DNA of 64,000 bases from contig NZ_CP016170.1 of the NCBI RefSeq assembly GCF_001676705.1, positions 4,898,001 to 4,962,000 of the forward strand. The letters run 5' to 3'. The DNA comes from Bordetella bronchialis (GTDB taxonomy: Bacteria; Pseudomonadota; Gammaproteobacteria; Burkholderiales; Burkholderiaceae_B). The notes beneath the pieces are model-generated. The model had not been told where the DNA came from. It was given only the letters and a program-made list of their open reading frames with translations, and did not search any database. The translations under genes were made by a program, and so were the position numbers. Below are positions 26,792-35,857 of the stretch, piece by piece (within the stretch, counting starts at the first letter, position 1; each line of letters begins with the position of its first letter).

Positions 26792-26872
26792 ATACACTGC
26801 TCGCGGGCCGCGGCGTGACATCCCCCGCGCCGTGCGCCGACCGCCCAGACACCAACGAAGAAAGGCACCCCG

Positions 26873-27613
26873 ATGGACCATGTCGATCACGTCCTGATCG
26901 TCGACGACGATCGAGAAATCCGCGAGCTGGCCGGCAACTTCCTGAAGAAGAACGGCCTGAACGTCAGCTTCGCCGCCGACGGCCGCCAGATGCGCACGCT
27001 GCTGGAAAGCACCGCCGTCGACCTGATCGTGCTGGATATCATGATGCCGGGCGATGACGGCCTGGTGCTGTGCCGCGAGCTGCGCAGCGGCAAGCACAAG
27101 CGCATCCCCGTCGTGCTGCTGACGGCCCGCAGCGACGACATGGACCGCGTCATCGGCCTGGAGATGGGCGCCGACGACTATCTGGTCAAGCCCTTCGTGG
27201 CGCGCGAACTGCTGGCGCGCATCAAGGCCGTGCTGCGGCGCACCCGCATGCTGCCGCCCAATTTCCAGGTGACCGAATCGGGCCGGCAGATCCGCTTCGG
27301 CGACTGGCGCCTGGACACCACCGCGCGCCACCTGCTGGATGCCAGCGGCACTGTGGTATCGCTGAGCGGCGCGGAATACCGCATGCTGCGCGTCTTCCTG
27401 GATCACCCGCAGCGCGTGCTGACGCGCGACCAGCTGCTGAACCTGACCCAGGGCCGCGACGCCGACGTCTTCGGACGCTCCATCGACCTGCTGGTCAGCC
27501 GCCTGCGCCAGCGCCTGCGCGAGGATGCGCGCGAACCCATGTACATCAAGACGGTGCGCAGCGAAGGCTATGTATTCGCCTCCGCCGTCGAGATCACCGA
27601 AGACGAGGCCTGA
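26873..27613 (+). CDS. OmpR-family response regulator
   Basis: The 246-residue protein has a receiver domain (acidic DDD at 11-13, phosphoacceptor Asp55 in IVLDIMMPGDDG, LTARSDDMDR, and Lys in DDYLVKPFVARELLARI) and a C-terminal winged-helix DNA-binding domain (LSGAEYRMLRVFLDHPQRVL, then SIDLLVSRLRQRLRE, ending IKTVRSEGYVF). The linked sensor kinase gene follows after 13 bp. Target genes are not shown by the sequence. Confidence 0.93.
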   Translation: MDHVDHVLIVDDDREIRELAGNFLKKNGLNVSFAADGRQMRTLLESTAVDLIVLDIMMPGDDGLVLCRELRSGKHKRIPVVLLTARSDDMDRVIGLEMGADDYLVKPFVARELLARIKAVLRRTRMLPPNFQVTESGRQIRFGDWRLDTTARHLLDASGTVVSLSGAEYRMLRVFLDHPQRVLTRDQLLNLTQGRDADVFGRSIDLLVSRLRQRLREDAREPMYIKTVRSEGYVFASAVEITEDEA

Positions 27614-27626
27614 GAGGAATCCCGCG

Positions 27627-28952
27627 ATGTCCGCCCTCGCCGCCGTCCGGCGCATCTCGCTATGGCCGCGCACCTTGCTCATGCGCCTGTTCGTCCTTTT
27701 CCTGATCGGCCTGGTCGTGGCCCAGGCCCTGTCGCTGGCGCTGCTGTTCTACGAGCGCTACGAGGCCGGCAAATCCATGATGCTCGGCAACCTGGAAAGC
27801 GACGTCTCCATCGCCACGGATATCCTGGACCGCCTGCCGCCGGACGAGCGCCCGGCCTGGCTGCCGCGCCTGAGCAGCGGCAACCGCAAGTATCTTCTGG
27901 AGCCGTCCACGGCCGACCAGCCCGTGACGACGTCGGCGGGCCGCTCCGCCGCCGAGGCCATCCACAAGGCGCTGCGCCACCGCGAGGTACAGGTGCGCCA
28001 GATGGCCAGCGACGCCAAGCATATCCAGGCCATGATCCGGCTGAGCGACGGCAGCCCGATGACGCTGGACATCCACCTGCTGCTGATGCCGCTGGCGATG
28101 TGGCTGCCGGTGGTACTGGTGCTGCAGCTGATGCTGATGACGGGCTGCGCCTGGTACGCGGTGCGGCTGTCCGTGCGGCCGCTGACCCAGCTGGCGCGCG
28201 CGGCCGATGCGCTAGATCCCAACAAGACCGGGCCGCGCCTGGACGAGGACGGCCCCATGGAAGTCGCGCATGCCGCCACCGCGTTCAATGCCATGCAGGA
28301 CCGCATCGCCGCCCACCTGGCCGAACGCATGCGCATCCTGGGCGCCATATCGCACGACCTGCAAACGCCCATCACGCGCATGAAGCTGCGGTCCGAACTG
28401 ATGGACGACACGCCGGACAAGAGCAAGCTGGCGCAGGACCTGGACGAAGTCGAGCGCCTGGTGCGCGAGGGCCTGGCCTACGCGCGCACCGCGCACGGCG
28501 CCCTGGAGAAATCCGCGCGGCTGGATATCTGCGCCTTCCTGGACAGCCTGGTGTGCGACTACCAGGACACGGGCAAGGACGTCAGCCTGTCCGGCGCCTG
28601 CGCCGCGCCGCTGGTGACCCGTCCGCACGCCTTGCGGCGCCTGCTGGGCAACCTGATCGACAACGCCCTGAAGTACGGCGGCGGCACGGCCCAGGTCCAG
28701 GTCGAGGCCCACGACGGCGGCGTGACGGTATCCGTGCTGGATCGCGGCCCCGGCATCCCGCCCGACAAGCTGGAGGACGTCATGCAGCCCTTCTATCGCC
28801 TGGAGGGCTCGCGCAACCGCGACACGGGCGGGACGGGACTGGGCCTGGCCATCGCCAGCCAGCTGGCATCGGTCACCGGCGGCACCTTGACGCTGCGCAA
28901 CCGGGAAGGCGGCGGCTTGTGCGCGGAGCTGCGGCTGGACGGACTGGAGTAA
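27627..28952 (+). CDS. Sensor histidine kinase (EnvZ-like)
   Basis: The 441-residue inner-membrane kinase has membrane segments at about 18-41 and 150-175 flanking a periplasmic sensor domain of about 105 residues. It continues with a HAMP domain, the HisKA box with phosphorylated His243 (GAISHDLQTPITRMKLR), the N-box NLIDNALKYGG, DRGPGIPPD and GGTGLGLAIASQLA. ATG 27627 lies 13 bp after the regulator stop, with GAGAGGA upstream. It should phosphorylate the adjacent OmpR-type regulator. The signal is unknown. Confidence 0.92.
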   Translation: MSALAAVRRISLWPRTLLMRLFVLFLIGLVVAQALSLALLFYERYEAGKSMMLGNLESDVSIATDILDRLPPDERPAWLPRLSSGNRKYLLEPSTADQPVTTSAGRSAAEAIHKALRHREVQVRQMASDAKHIQAMIRLSDGSPMTLDIHLLLMPLAMWLPVVLVLQLMLMTGCAWYAVRLSVRPLTQLARAADALDPNKTGPRLDEDGPMEVAHAATAFNAMQDRIAAHLAERMRILGAISHDLQTPITRMKLRSELMDDTPDKSKLAQDLDEVERLVREGLAYARTAHGALEKSARLDICAFLDSLVCDYQDTGKDVSLSGACAAPLVTRPHALRRLLGNLIDNALKYGGGTAQVQVEAHDGGVTVSVLDRGPGIPPDKLEDVMQPFYRLEGSRNRDTGGTGLGLAIASQLASVTGGTLTLRNREGGGLCAELRLDGLE

Positions 28953-28970
28953 GCGCGGCCGGCGCCGCGC
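28953..28970. terminator. Hairpin between sensor kinase and DUF4150 genes
   Basis: GCGCGGC (28953-28959) and GCCGCGC (28964-28970) form a 7-bp stem with a 4-base loop in the 25-bp gap between convergent genes. It could end both transcripts; no T-run. Confidence 0.5.
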
Positions 28971-28977
28971 CATCCTG

Positions 28978-29361
28978 TCAGGGGGCCAGCACCAGCACCT
29001 TGGGCTGCGGGGAAAACACCTGCATGCCCACGGTATTGATCGTGTTCTGTACCGTCAGGCTGGTCATGCGCACGATGGGCGTGCCCATCACCAGCACGGT
29101 AAAGGCCCCCGTCACGTAGCGCGAACTGCCCATGAAGGTCTGGGAGATCACGCCGCCGCCCACGCCCGCGGTATCGCCCAGCGTGATCGGCACCGGCGTG
29201 GCCATGTTGTGCACCGGCGCGGCCAGCAGCAGCACGTTCCACGCCACGGGTATGCCCATGCTGGACGTCGCCACGTCCACGTGCGGGAAAGGCGGAATCG
29301 GCGTCTTGCAGACGTCCGGGAAGCCGAGCGCGACCCCCGGCAGTTGGCACACGGCCAGCAT
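28978..29361 (-). CDS. DUF4150 PAAR-like spike-tip protein of the second T6SS
   Basis: The 127-residue protein starts at ATG 29361 behind GAGGAGAG. It shows the DUF4150 blocks: FPDVCKTPIPPFPHVDVA, ITLGDTAGVGGGVISQTFMG, SSRYVTGAFTVLVMGTPIVR and QNTINTVGMQVFSPQPKVLV. Such proteins are expected to cap VgrG and connect cargo to the spike. It is the last gene of the minus-strand arm vgrG, membrane protein, DUF2169-pentapeptide, pentapeptide, DUF4150, so it is probably made together with the vgrG at 33470. Confidence 0.88.
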   Translation of the reverse strand: MLAVCQLPGVALGFPDVCKTPIPPFPHVDVATSSMGIPVAWNVLLLAAPVHNMATPVPITLGDTAGVGGGVISQTFMGSSRYVTGAFTVLVMGTPIVRMTSLTVQNTINTVGMQVFSPQPKVLVLAP

Positions 29362-29375
29362 GGCTCTCTCCTCGT

Positions 29376-30428
29376 TCAGGTCCTGCCCGCCGACCAGAGC
29401 TCGGCCTCCAGCATGGCGGGGTCGTTTTCGATGATGCCGGCGCGGTGCGACAGGCGCGCGCCCACCTGGATGGCCCGGTGGAATCGCGTGCGCGTGAAGC
29501 GGGCCTCGCGCAGGTCCGCGTCGGTCAGGTCCGCCGTGGAAAAATCCGCGTCCACCAGGCTGGCGTCGCGCAGATCGGCGCGCGCGCACCGCGCGCGGTG
29601 GAACACGCCCAGGTCCAGGCGCGCGCCGCGCAGATCGGCGTCGTCCAGGTTGGCCTCGGCCCAGATGGCGCCTTCGAACTGCGCGCCCGCCAGCCGGGCG
29701 TGCGCCAGGTCGGCCTGCGGAAACAGGCATTGCGGGCCCATCGCGCCGACGAAGCGCGCCTGCCGCAGCAAGGTCCCCTTGAAGTTGGACTGCCGCAACT
29801 GCGCCCTGCTGAAGTCCACCCCGTCCAGCTTGCTGTCGGTGAACTGGCATAGCGTGAAGCGCAGGCCGGCAAAGCCATGGCCGCTCAGGTCGCATTCGAC
29901 GAACATGGCGCTTTCGCCGCCGATCCCCTCCAGCCGGGTCTCGCGCAGGTCCAGCTGGTAGAAGGTCACGAAGGACAGCACCGCGCCGCTGAAATCCGCG
30001 CCCCGCAGGTCGGTCTTGGAGAACATCGCGCGGTCCAGGCGGGGGATGCGCAGGTCGGCGTCGCTCAGGCAGGTGGCGTGGAAGCTGGCGCGATCCAGCA
30101 TGGCGTCGGCCAGGCCCGCGCCGGTCAGGTCGCATTCGCTGACCATCAGCTGCCGGGCCGCCGCGCCGCGCAGATCGGCCTGCCGCAGCGAGCTCAGTAC
30201 GAACCGGGACTCTTCCAGTCCGGCACCGGCCAGGTCGGCGCCGTCGAAGCGGCAATGCGTGAACTGGCTGTCGTCCAGCCGGCACCCGGCCAGACGCGCG
30301 CCGCTGAAATCGACCTCGTCGAAAAAACCGCCGGCCAGGTCCAGGCCGGCCAGGTCCGCGCCGCGCAGGTCGGCGTTTTCCACGACTTCGCCATGGCGGA
30401 TCTTGTCCTGCAGGGTCTCGATATTCAT
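29376..30428 (-). CDS. Pentapeptide-repeat protein of the T6SS cargo module
   Basis: The 350-residue protein consists almost entirely of A(D/N)LXX-type pentapeptide repeats (ENADLRGADLAGLDLAGGFF, TDLRGADFSGAVL, EANLDDADLRGARLDLGVFH), which fold as a right-handed four-sided helix. Its start overlaps the stop of the upstream DUF2169-pentapeptide gene by ATGA, so the two are translationally coupled. Pentapeptide proteins beside DUF2169 and DUF4150 are common in proteobacterial T6SS loci. Their job is not settled; an adaptor or cargo role is inferred from context. No catalytic domain is visible. Confidence 0.85.
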   Translation of the reverse strand: MNIETLQDKIRHGEVVENADLRGADLAGLDLAGGFFDEVDFSGARLAGCRLDDSQFTHCRFDGADLAGAGLEESRFVLSSLRQADLRGAAARQLMVSECDLTGAGLADAMLDRASFHATCLSDADLRIPRLDRAMFSKTDLRGADFSGAVLSFVTFYQLDLRETRLEGIGGESAMFVECDLSGHGFAGLRFTLCQFTDSKLDGVDFSRAQLRQSNFKGTLLRQARFVGAMGPQCLFPQADLAHARLAGAQFEGAIWAEANLDDADLRGARLDLGVFHRARCARADLRDASLVDADFSTADLTDADLREARFTRTRFHRAIQVGARLSHRAGIIENDPAMLEAELWSAGRT

Positions 30429-33067
30429 GCGGCACGCTCCGCGCGGCGCAAGGGATGGCGCTTGGCGCCCGCCGTATAGGCGCCCCGCATGCGCGTGGAG
30501 GCGTCCATCAGCGCCTGCGAGACATCGGCGCGGAACAGGTTGGCGGCCTCCAGGTCGGCATCGCGCAGCGTCGCCTTGGACAGGATCGCTTCGATCAGGT
30601 TGGCGCCGCGCAGCACGGCCGCGTCCAGCCGGGCGCGCACGAACAGGCTGCGCGGGGCGCGGATGCGCGACAGGTCGGCGCCTTGCAGGCGGCATTCCGA
30701 CAGGTCGCAGGCCTCCAGCGTCGCGCCGGACAGGTCGGCGCCCGCCAGCATCGCCCCGCGCAGGCTGCTATTGTGCAGCGTGGCATCGCGGAAACTGGCG
30801 GCCGACAGGTCAGGTTCGCCGGCGAAGGCGCTGGCCTGCACGTCGGCGCCGGCAAAGGTCGTGGCGCCGGAAAACCGGCATCGCGTAAAGCCCGCCCGTT
30901 CCAGCCGGGCGGCGGTGAAATCGCAATCCTGCAAGGCACTCTCCAAGAAGGCGCACAGCGCCAGCGACGCCTGGGCGAAGCGGCACTGTTCCAGAATGAC
31001 GTTCATGCCGGTCCATTGCGACAGCCGCGCCTGGGCCAGGTCGCAGCCGCGCAGCAAGGTCTTGAACCAGCGCCCGCCCTCGGCACGCGCGCCGCGCAGG
31101 ACGCAGTCGTCCAGCACCGCTTCGTCCAGCCGTGCCTGGCTGAAGTCCGCGTCCCGGAAATCCACTTCCCACGCGCGCAGGCCGCCCAGGTTCGCGTTGC
31201 GGAACACCGCCGCGCGCGCGGACGTGCGCCGCAGGCAGGCCGCCGCCAGCACGGTGTCGGTGAAATCGCAGCCGTCCAGGCAGGCATCGGTCAGGTCGGC
31301 CCCGGCCAGGTCCGCGCCGCGGAAATCCATGCCGCGCAGGTCCATGCCGGACAGGTCCGCGCCCGCCAGCGGCAGGCCGCGGGCGGGCTGGCCGGCCGCT
31401 GCGCGCGCTTGCAGGCGCGCGCGGGTGCGCCGCGCGCGATGCGGCGGCATGGGCGGCGGGGGCGCGAACTGCTGGGCGGCGTTCAGATAGGCGGTGTGCG
31501 CCGCGGCGTGCGCGCCGCCCGTGCCATCGCCGGCGCCGCCGCGCATCCACGGCTGGCGGCGCGCTTCGCGCAGATGCCGGCGCAGGGCGGCGAAATCGAA
31601 AGCCGGCGCCGGGTGGTTCGTGTCCACGCCGCGCAGCCCGTCCAGGTCCATGCCGATGCCGGCCGCCAGGCCGGCGAGTTCCGCATCGGCATGCAGCGCG
31701 GCCGCCGCGCCCTCGCCGCGCCGGGCCTCCTCCAGTTCGCGCTCCATGCGCAGGATATGCGCCGGCAGTTCGGCCAACGCGGGCGCCGGCGCCTCCACCT
31801 CCAGGGGCGCCAGGTAGCGCGCCGGATCCAGGCCTTGCGCCAGCAGCTCGGCCCGCGCCCGGGCATGGCGGCGCTCGGCCCCGGCGCGCAGATTGCGGCG
31901 CGAGGGCCTCTGCCGCTCGTCGCGCGACCGGGTGTCCAGCCAGGGCCCGCACAGCGCACCCGGCACCAGTTCGTCGTCCAGCAGCGCGTACAGGGCGCCG
32001 TGCCGCGGGTCCAGCCGACGCTGGAGGACATCCTGGTAATACGCCAGGTCGCGCGGCGTACGGCCGTCGCGCGAACCGCCGTCCCATGGCTCGCCGCCCC
32101 CCAAATCCGCGCCCTCCAGCGCGGGCATGATGAAGCGCACGTCGGCCGCGTCATCCTCCCCCACCGGCATGCCGCCATGCCACACCAGCACCACGCGGTC
32201 GCGGTGCGGAAAGAACCAGGCCGTGGAAAGGCTCAGCGCGATCTCGCGCAATTGGCTGCCGTCCGCCTGCATGCTGGCGAAACAGCGCGCGCGCCAGTCC
32301 GGCAGGCGGCCGCGCAGCACCGCATGCTCGGGGTGCATATTCCATATCTCGTAGGCGGCGCCGGCCAGCGTGGCGCCGGGATCCGCCGCGCGCTGGTCCC
32401 GCGGCGCGGCCTGGAAATAGCGCGCGTCCATATCCGGCGCGAAGCCGGGAAAGTCGTTCTCCAGCCAGTCCTGGTCGTAGCGGCTGCCCAGGTGGCGCGC
32501 CCGTTGCGGCCAATCCATGCCCAGGGCACCATAGCCCGCCGGCAGTGGGCGTTGCGAAGGATGCGACAGGCGCGCGTCCGGCGATTCGATATTGGGCAGC
32601 CTGTGCACGCGCACGCCGTCCACCGTTTCCTCGGCGGCGCCCATGCCCAGCGGATTTTCCGCGACGCCCGGGCCGCCATACGCGCGCGTCCAGTCCACGC
32701 GCATGGCGTCGAAGGGCCGCGGTTCGCCGGGACGGCCGTCGACCCAGCAGCGATCGCCGAACACCAGCAATGGCTTGTCGGCGATGCCGTCCACCTTCAG
32801 CCGCACGGCGCAGGCGCGCTTGTCCTGCTGGTGCCGCGTATAGGCATAGCCCGTCGCCAGCACTTCCGGCACGGGCTTGGGCATGCCGGTGTCCAGCACG
32901 CCGCCGGCCTCCTCGCCGGCCAGCGTCCACAGGTCCTGTTCCGGCAGCAGGGCCGGCGTGTCGCCCAGGCGGGCCAGCGCCAGCACCGCGACGCCCAGCG
33001 TATCCTGGCGCCGCCAGCGATAGGGCCGCGCCAGCAGGCCCAGGCGGAATGGCTTGACGGTCTTCAC
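30425..33067 (-). CDS. DUF2169 domain fused to pentapeptide repeats, putative T6SS adaptor
   Basis: The 880-residue protein has an N-terminal DUF2169 domain (about 1-350; PFRLGLLARPYRWRRQDTLG, VFGDRCWVDG, DWTRAYGGPGVAENPLGMG, LPNIESPDARLSHPSQRP). A charged linker with Pro-rich FAPPPPMPPHRARRTRAR follows, then pentapeptide repeats from about 555 to 860 (LPLAGADLSGMDLRGMDFRG onward). DUF2169 proteins are adaptor-like partners of T6SS effectors, for example beside Tde2 in Agrobacterium. Here it sits between vgrG and the DUF4150 tip gene. It may load a cargo encoded elsewhere, or the pentapeptide domain may itself travel with the spike. Confidence 0.85.
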   Translation of the reverse strand: MKTVKPFRLGLLARPYRWRRQDTLGVAVLALARLGDTPALLPEQDLWTLAGEEAGGVLDTGMPKPVPEVLATGYAYTRHQQDKRACAVRLKVDGIADKPLLVFGDRCWVDGRPGEPRPFDAMRVDWTRAYGGPGVAENPLGMGAAEETVDGVRVHRLPNIESPDARLSHPSQRPLPAGYGALGMDWPQRARHLGSRYDQDWLENDFPGFAPDMDARYFQAAPRDQRAADPGATLAGAAYEIWNMHPEHAVLRGRLPDWRARCFASMQADGSQLREIALSLSTAWFFPHRDRVVLVWHGGMPVGEDDAADVRFIMPALEGADLGGGEPWDGGSRDGRTPRDLAYYQDVLQRRLDPRHGALYALLDDELVPGALCGPWLDTRSRDERQRPSRRNLRAGAERRHARARAELLAQGLDPARYLAPLEVEAPAPALAELPAHILRMERELEEARRGEGAAAALHADAELAGLAAGIGMDLDGLRGVDTNHPAPAFDFAALRRHLREARRQPWMRGGAGDGTGGAHAAAHTAYLNAAQQFAPPPPMPPHRARRTRARLQARAAAGQPARGLPLAGADLSGMDLRGMDFRGADLAGADLTDACLDGCDFTDTVLAAACLRRTSARAAVFRNANLGGLRAWEVDFRDADFSQARLDEAVLDDCVLRGARAEGGRWFKTLLRGCDLAQARLSQWTGMNVILEQCRFAQASLALCAFLESALQDCDFTAARLERAGFTRCRFSGATTFAGADVQASAFAGEPDLSAASFRDATLHNSSLRGAMLAGADLSGATLEACDLSECRLQGADLSRIRAPRSLFVRARLDAAVLRGANLIEAILSKATLRDADLEAANLFRADVSQALMDASTRMRGAYTAGAKRHPLRRAERAA

Positions 33068-33071
33068 GGCG

Positions 33072-33473
33072 CTATTCCGTGCGCTGGTCCAGCGCGACCT
33101 CGCGCGTGCCGGGCTCCACGCGCACCCGCACCACCCGCCCCTCGGCGAAATCGGCGAGCCGCACGGGCGATACCGGCACGCGCAGCGTGGCCTCGAAAGG
33201 CTCGACGCCGTCCTGGGCTTCCACGCCGAGCGTGATGTCGATGACGAAGAACCGCATGGCGCCCAGGCGCGTGCCCGTATCCACGGTGCGGACGACCACC
33301 GCCGTGGCGGGCCGGCCCGTCTGGCGCACCTGGTCCTGGCGCGCCACGACGGCGGCCTCCTGCGCCCGGCGGCGCATTTCGCCGCGCAGCATGACGGCGA
33401 CCTGCACGACCGACAGCAGCAGCACGACGATGACGCCCCAGGCCCATCCCGGCAGGCCGGCGGACGGCGTCAC
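33072..33473 (-). CDS. Small membrane-anchored protein of the vgrG operon, unknown function
   Basis: GTG 33473 overlaps the vgrG stop by GTGA. The 133-residue protein has one N-terminal membrane segment (GWAWGVIVVLLLSVVQVAVML, about 9-29), a short charged region and a beta-rich domain (ATAVVVRTVDTGTRLGAMRF, VRVRVEPGTREVALDQRTE). The pattern resembles small beta-barrel DUF proteins found in many bacteria, but I do not recognise a named family. Its tight coupling between vgrG and the adaptor gene means it could be an immunity or assembly factor. The sequence alone does not show which. Confidence 0.75.
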   Translation of the reverse strand: MTPSAGLPGWAWGVIVVLLLSVVQVAVMLRGEMRRRAQEAAVVARQDQVRQTGRPATAVVVRTVDTGTRLGAMRFFVIDITLGVEAQDGVEPFEATLRVPVSPVRLADFAEGRVVRVRVEPGTREVALDQRTE

Positions 33474-35857
33474 AATATGCTCCACAGGCCGACCATGGAT
33501 TGCTTCAGCCCCACCGACTGTGCCTTCACGGCGTCGAAGGCATAGCTGGTGCCGGAAGTGCGATAGGAGGCCAGCGCGCCGATATTGCTGATGGCGGAGT
33601 AATTGGTGAACGACACATTCACCATGATCGTGGTGCGGTACAGCGCAATGCGGCCCACGCCGATCTCCGCCTTGAACCCGGCCAGCGACAGGCCGTAGGG
33701 CGTGACGGTGTACCACTGGCCATCGGCCATGTTCTTCACCTTGGGCGCATTGAGCACGATGGCGGTGGGCGTCTTCAAGGTAATGTCGGCGTCGCCCTCC
33801 ACGTTTACCGTGGACCCGCTGGACTTCAGCAGCATCGCGGCCTTGGACTTCACGTCCAGGGCATCGCCGGTCGACTCCAGCAGCACTTTCCGGGGCGCGG
33901 TGGCCTCCAGCCCGGCGCTGCCGGACTTGACCACCACCTGGCCCTTGGCCTGCTCGGTCAGCGTCCCCGCCTGCACGTCGTGCAGGGAATCGCCCTCGGT
34001 CACGGTGATCTTTTCGCCGGTCTTCAGGGTCTCGTCGAAGGCGCCCGCGATCTCGCGGGTTTCGCCGCCGGCCGCCACCGTCGTCTTCAGGCCGTTGTCG
34101 AATTTTTCGTCCATCAAGCCGTCCTGCACATGCACGGTTCGCGAGGCCTTGACGGTGTAGTCCTCGTGGCCGGTGACGTGCACGGTACGGGATTGCCCCA
34201 CGGAAAGCTTGTCGGATCCCGTGACGTCGATATCGCGATTGCACAGGACGCGCTTGATGTCGTTGCCGCCGATCACGGTATTGCGCTGGCCGTCCGTGTT
34301 GTGGAATTCGTCGCACTCGACTTCGGTGTGCAGGTTGCGCTCCGCATGCAGCCAGATGCGCTCGGCGCCCGCGCGGTCCTCGAACATGAAGGCATTCGCG
34401 GTGGCCGGCGTGCCGTTCTTCGAGCGGCTCAGGAAACCGCTTTGCGTCGCGTTGTCCGGCAGGTTCCAGGGCGGCATATTGCTGGCGTTGTACACGCGGC
34501 CGATCACGATGGGCCGGTCGGGATGCCCGCCGATGAAATCCACCACCACTTCGTCATTGACGCGCGGCAGCTGTATGCCGCCGAAGCCGCCGCCCGCCCA
34601 GGGGCTGGACACACGCACCCAGCAGGAGCTGTTCTCGTCCTTCTTGCCATAGCGGTCCCAATGGAACTGCACCTTCACGCGGCCCATGTTGTCCGTCCAG
34701 ATTTCCTCGCCTTGCTTGCCGACCACCGTGGCGGTCTGCGGGCCATGGGTATGCGGGACGGGCGTGACGCGCGGCGCGCGGAACTGCACGGAAGCGGGCA
34801 GGACGACGAAGTCGATATCGAAGGTGGCGGGTTCGCCGGAGCCCGTCGCATAGCCGCCCTCGCGCAAGCGGTAGTAGGCGCCCACCACCAGGTACTCGCG
34901 GTTCTCCGCCTGGCGCGGATGATTGCGCAGGGTGAACAGGCGCCCCGGCGCCAGGCCGCGCGCGTTGCAGGACCCGCGGCCTTGCTCGCGCTGGCACTGC
35001 AGCGACTCCAGGCGCACGCGCGTGTAGTGTTCGGCGTCCTCCGGGTTGGTGTAGCCGCCCTGCCATTCGTACATTTCCAGGTCGCCGTTGTCGTGCGGGC
35101 CGGGATTGTTGCGCCGGGCCTCCAGGCTGGCGGCGGGCGTCAGGGGATGGTAATCCGTGGTGGCGAAGGCCCCGGGCGTGATCTGCTCGGCCACTTCCCA
35201 TTCGTGGATGTAGTCCTCGCGCGGCACCGCGTTGCGGTCGGGGCCGTAGTACGGGATGTGCTCGTAGCCGGCCACGGCCTCGTGCTGCGTGATGTCGTCC
35301 GTCAGCACCAGGATGTGCTTGTCCTTTTCGTGGCGGAACCAGTAATAGATGCCCTCGTGTTCCATCAGGCGGCTGACGAAGGCGAAATCGGTTTCCTGGT
35401 ACTGCACGCAATATTCCCAGGTGCGGTAGCGGTCGGCCAGCTTGTAGTCGACCGGATAGCGGTAATCCTTCAGGACCTCGCGTATCACGTCCGGCACGCT
35501 CTTGTTCTGGAAGATCTTACTGTCGGAGGTCTGCGTCAGGTACCACAGCCAGGGGCGCAGCGTCGCGCGGTAGACGTAATGCCGGCCGCCGTCCGTGTCG
35601 CGGCCCACCAGCACGCAGCGCGTTATCTCGCCGCCCAGGTAGCGCGGCGTGCCGCTGGCGGTCAGGATCTCCAGCGTCATGGGCTTGCCCAGCAACGCCT
35701 TCATATCCAGGGTGTACGACTCCGCCAGCAGGTCCACCTCGAACTCGAACAGCTGCGACAGGGTCTCCGCGCCGTGCATGGCACGAAACCGCAACTGGTC
35801 GGGCGGCAGCGGCGTGTGTGCCTGGATGATGCGATCGCTGTCCACCATGCGGTCCAT
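33470..35857 (-). CDS. vgrG: VgrG spike protein
   Basis: The 795-residue protein starts at ATG 35857 behind CCAGGAGAAG. It has the phage gp27-like N-terminal half (FEFEVDLLAESYTLDMKALL, RYRTWEYCVQYQETDFAFVS, RLMEHEGIYYWFRHEKDKH), the gp5 OB-fold (TAVVGKQGEEIWTDNMGRVK in part, VRVSSPWAGGGFGGIQLPRV, VIGRVYNASNMPPW) and the repeated gp5 needle (EVECDEFHNTDGQRNTVIGG and following). The last 90 or so residues beyond the needle (DGQWYTVTPYGLSLAGFKAE onward) have no enzymatic motif and probably receive the adaptor or tip. VgrG trimers form the spike pushed out on the Hcp tube. Confidence 0.95.
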   Translation of the reverse strand: MDRMVDSDRIIQAHTPLPPDQLRFRAMHGAETLSQLFEFEVDLLAESYTLDMKALLGKPMTLEILTASGTPRYLGGEITRCVLVGRDTDGGRHYVYRATLRPWLWYLTQTSDSKIFQNKSVPDVIREVLKDYRYPVDYKLADRYRTWEYCVQYQETDFAFVSRLMEHEGIYYWFRHEKDKHILVLTDDITQHEAVAGYEHIPYYGPDRNAVPREDYIHEWEVAEQITPGAFATTDYHPLTPAASLEARRNNPGPHDNGDLEMYEWQGGYTNPEDAEHYTRVRLESLQCQREQGRGSCNARGLAPGRLFTLRNHPRQAENREYLVVGAYYRLREGGYATGSGEPATFDIDFVVLPASVQFRAPRVTPVPHTHGPQTATVVGKQGEEIWTDNMGRVKVQFHWDRYGKKDENSSCWVRVSSPWAGGGFGGIQLPRVNDEVVVDFIGGHPDRPIVIGRVYNASNMPPWNLPDNATQSGFLSRSKNGTPATANAFMFEDRAGAERIWLHAERNLHTEVECDEFHNTDGQRNTVIGGNDIKRVLCNRDIDVTGSDKLSVGQSRTVHVTGHEDYTVKASRTVHVQDGLMDEKFDNGLKTTVAAGGETREIAGAFDETLKTGEKITVTEGDSLHDVQAGTLTEQAKGQVVVKSGSAGLEATAPRKVLLESTGDALDVKSKAAMLLKSSGSTVNVEGDADITLKTPTAIVLNAPKVKNMADGQWYTVTPYGLSLAGFKAEIGVGRIALYRTTIMVNVSFTNYSAISNIGALASYRTSGTSYAFDAVKAQSVGLKQSMVGLWSIL

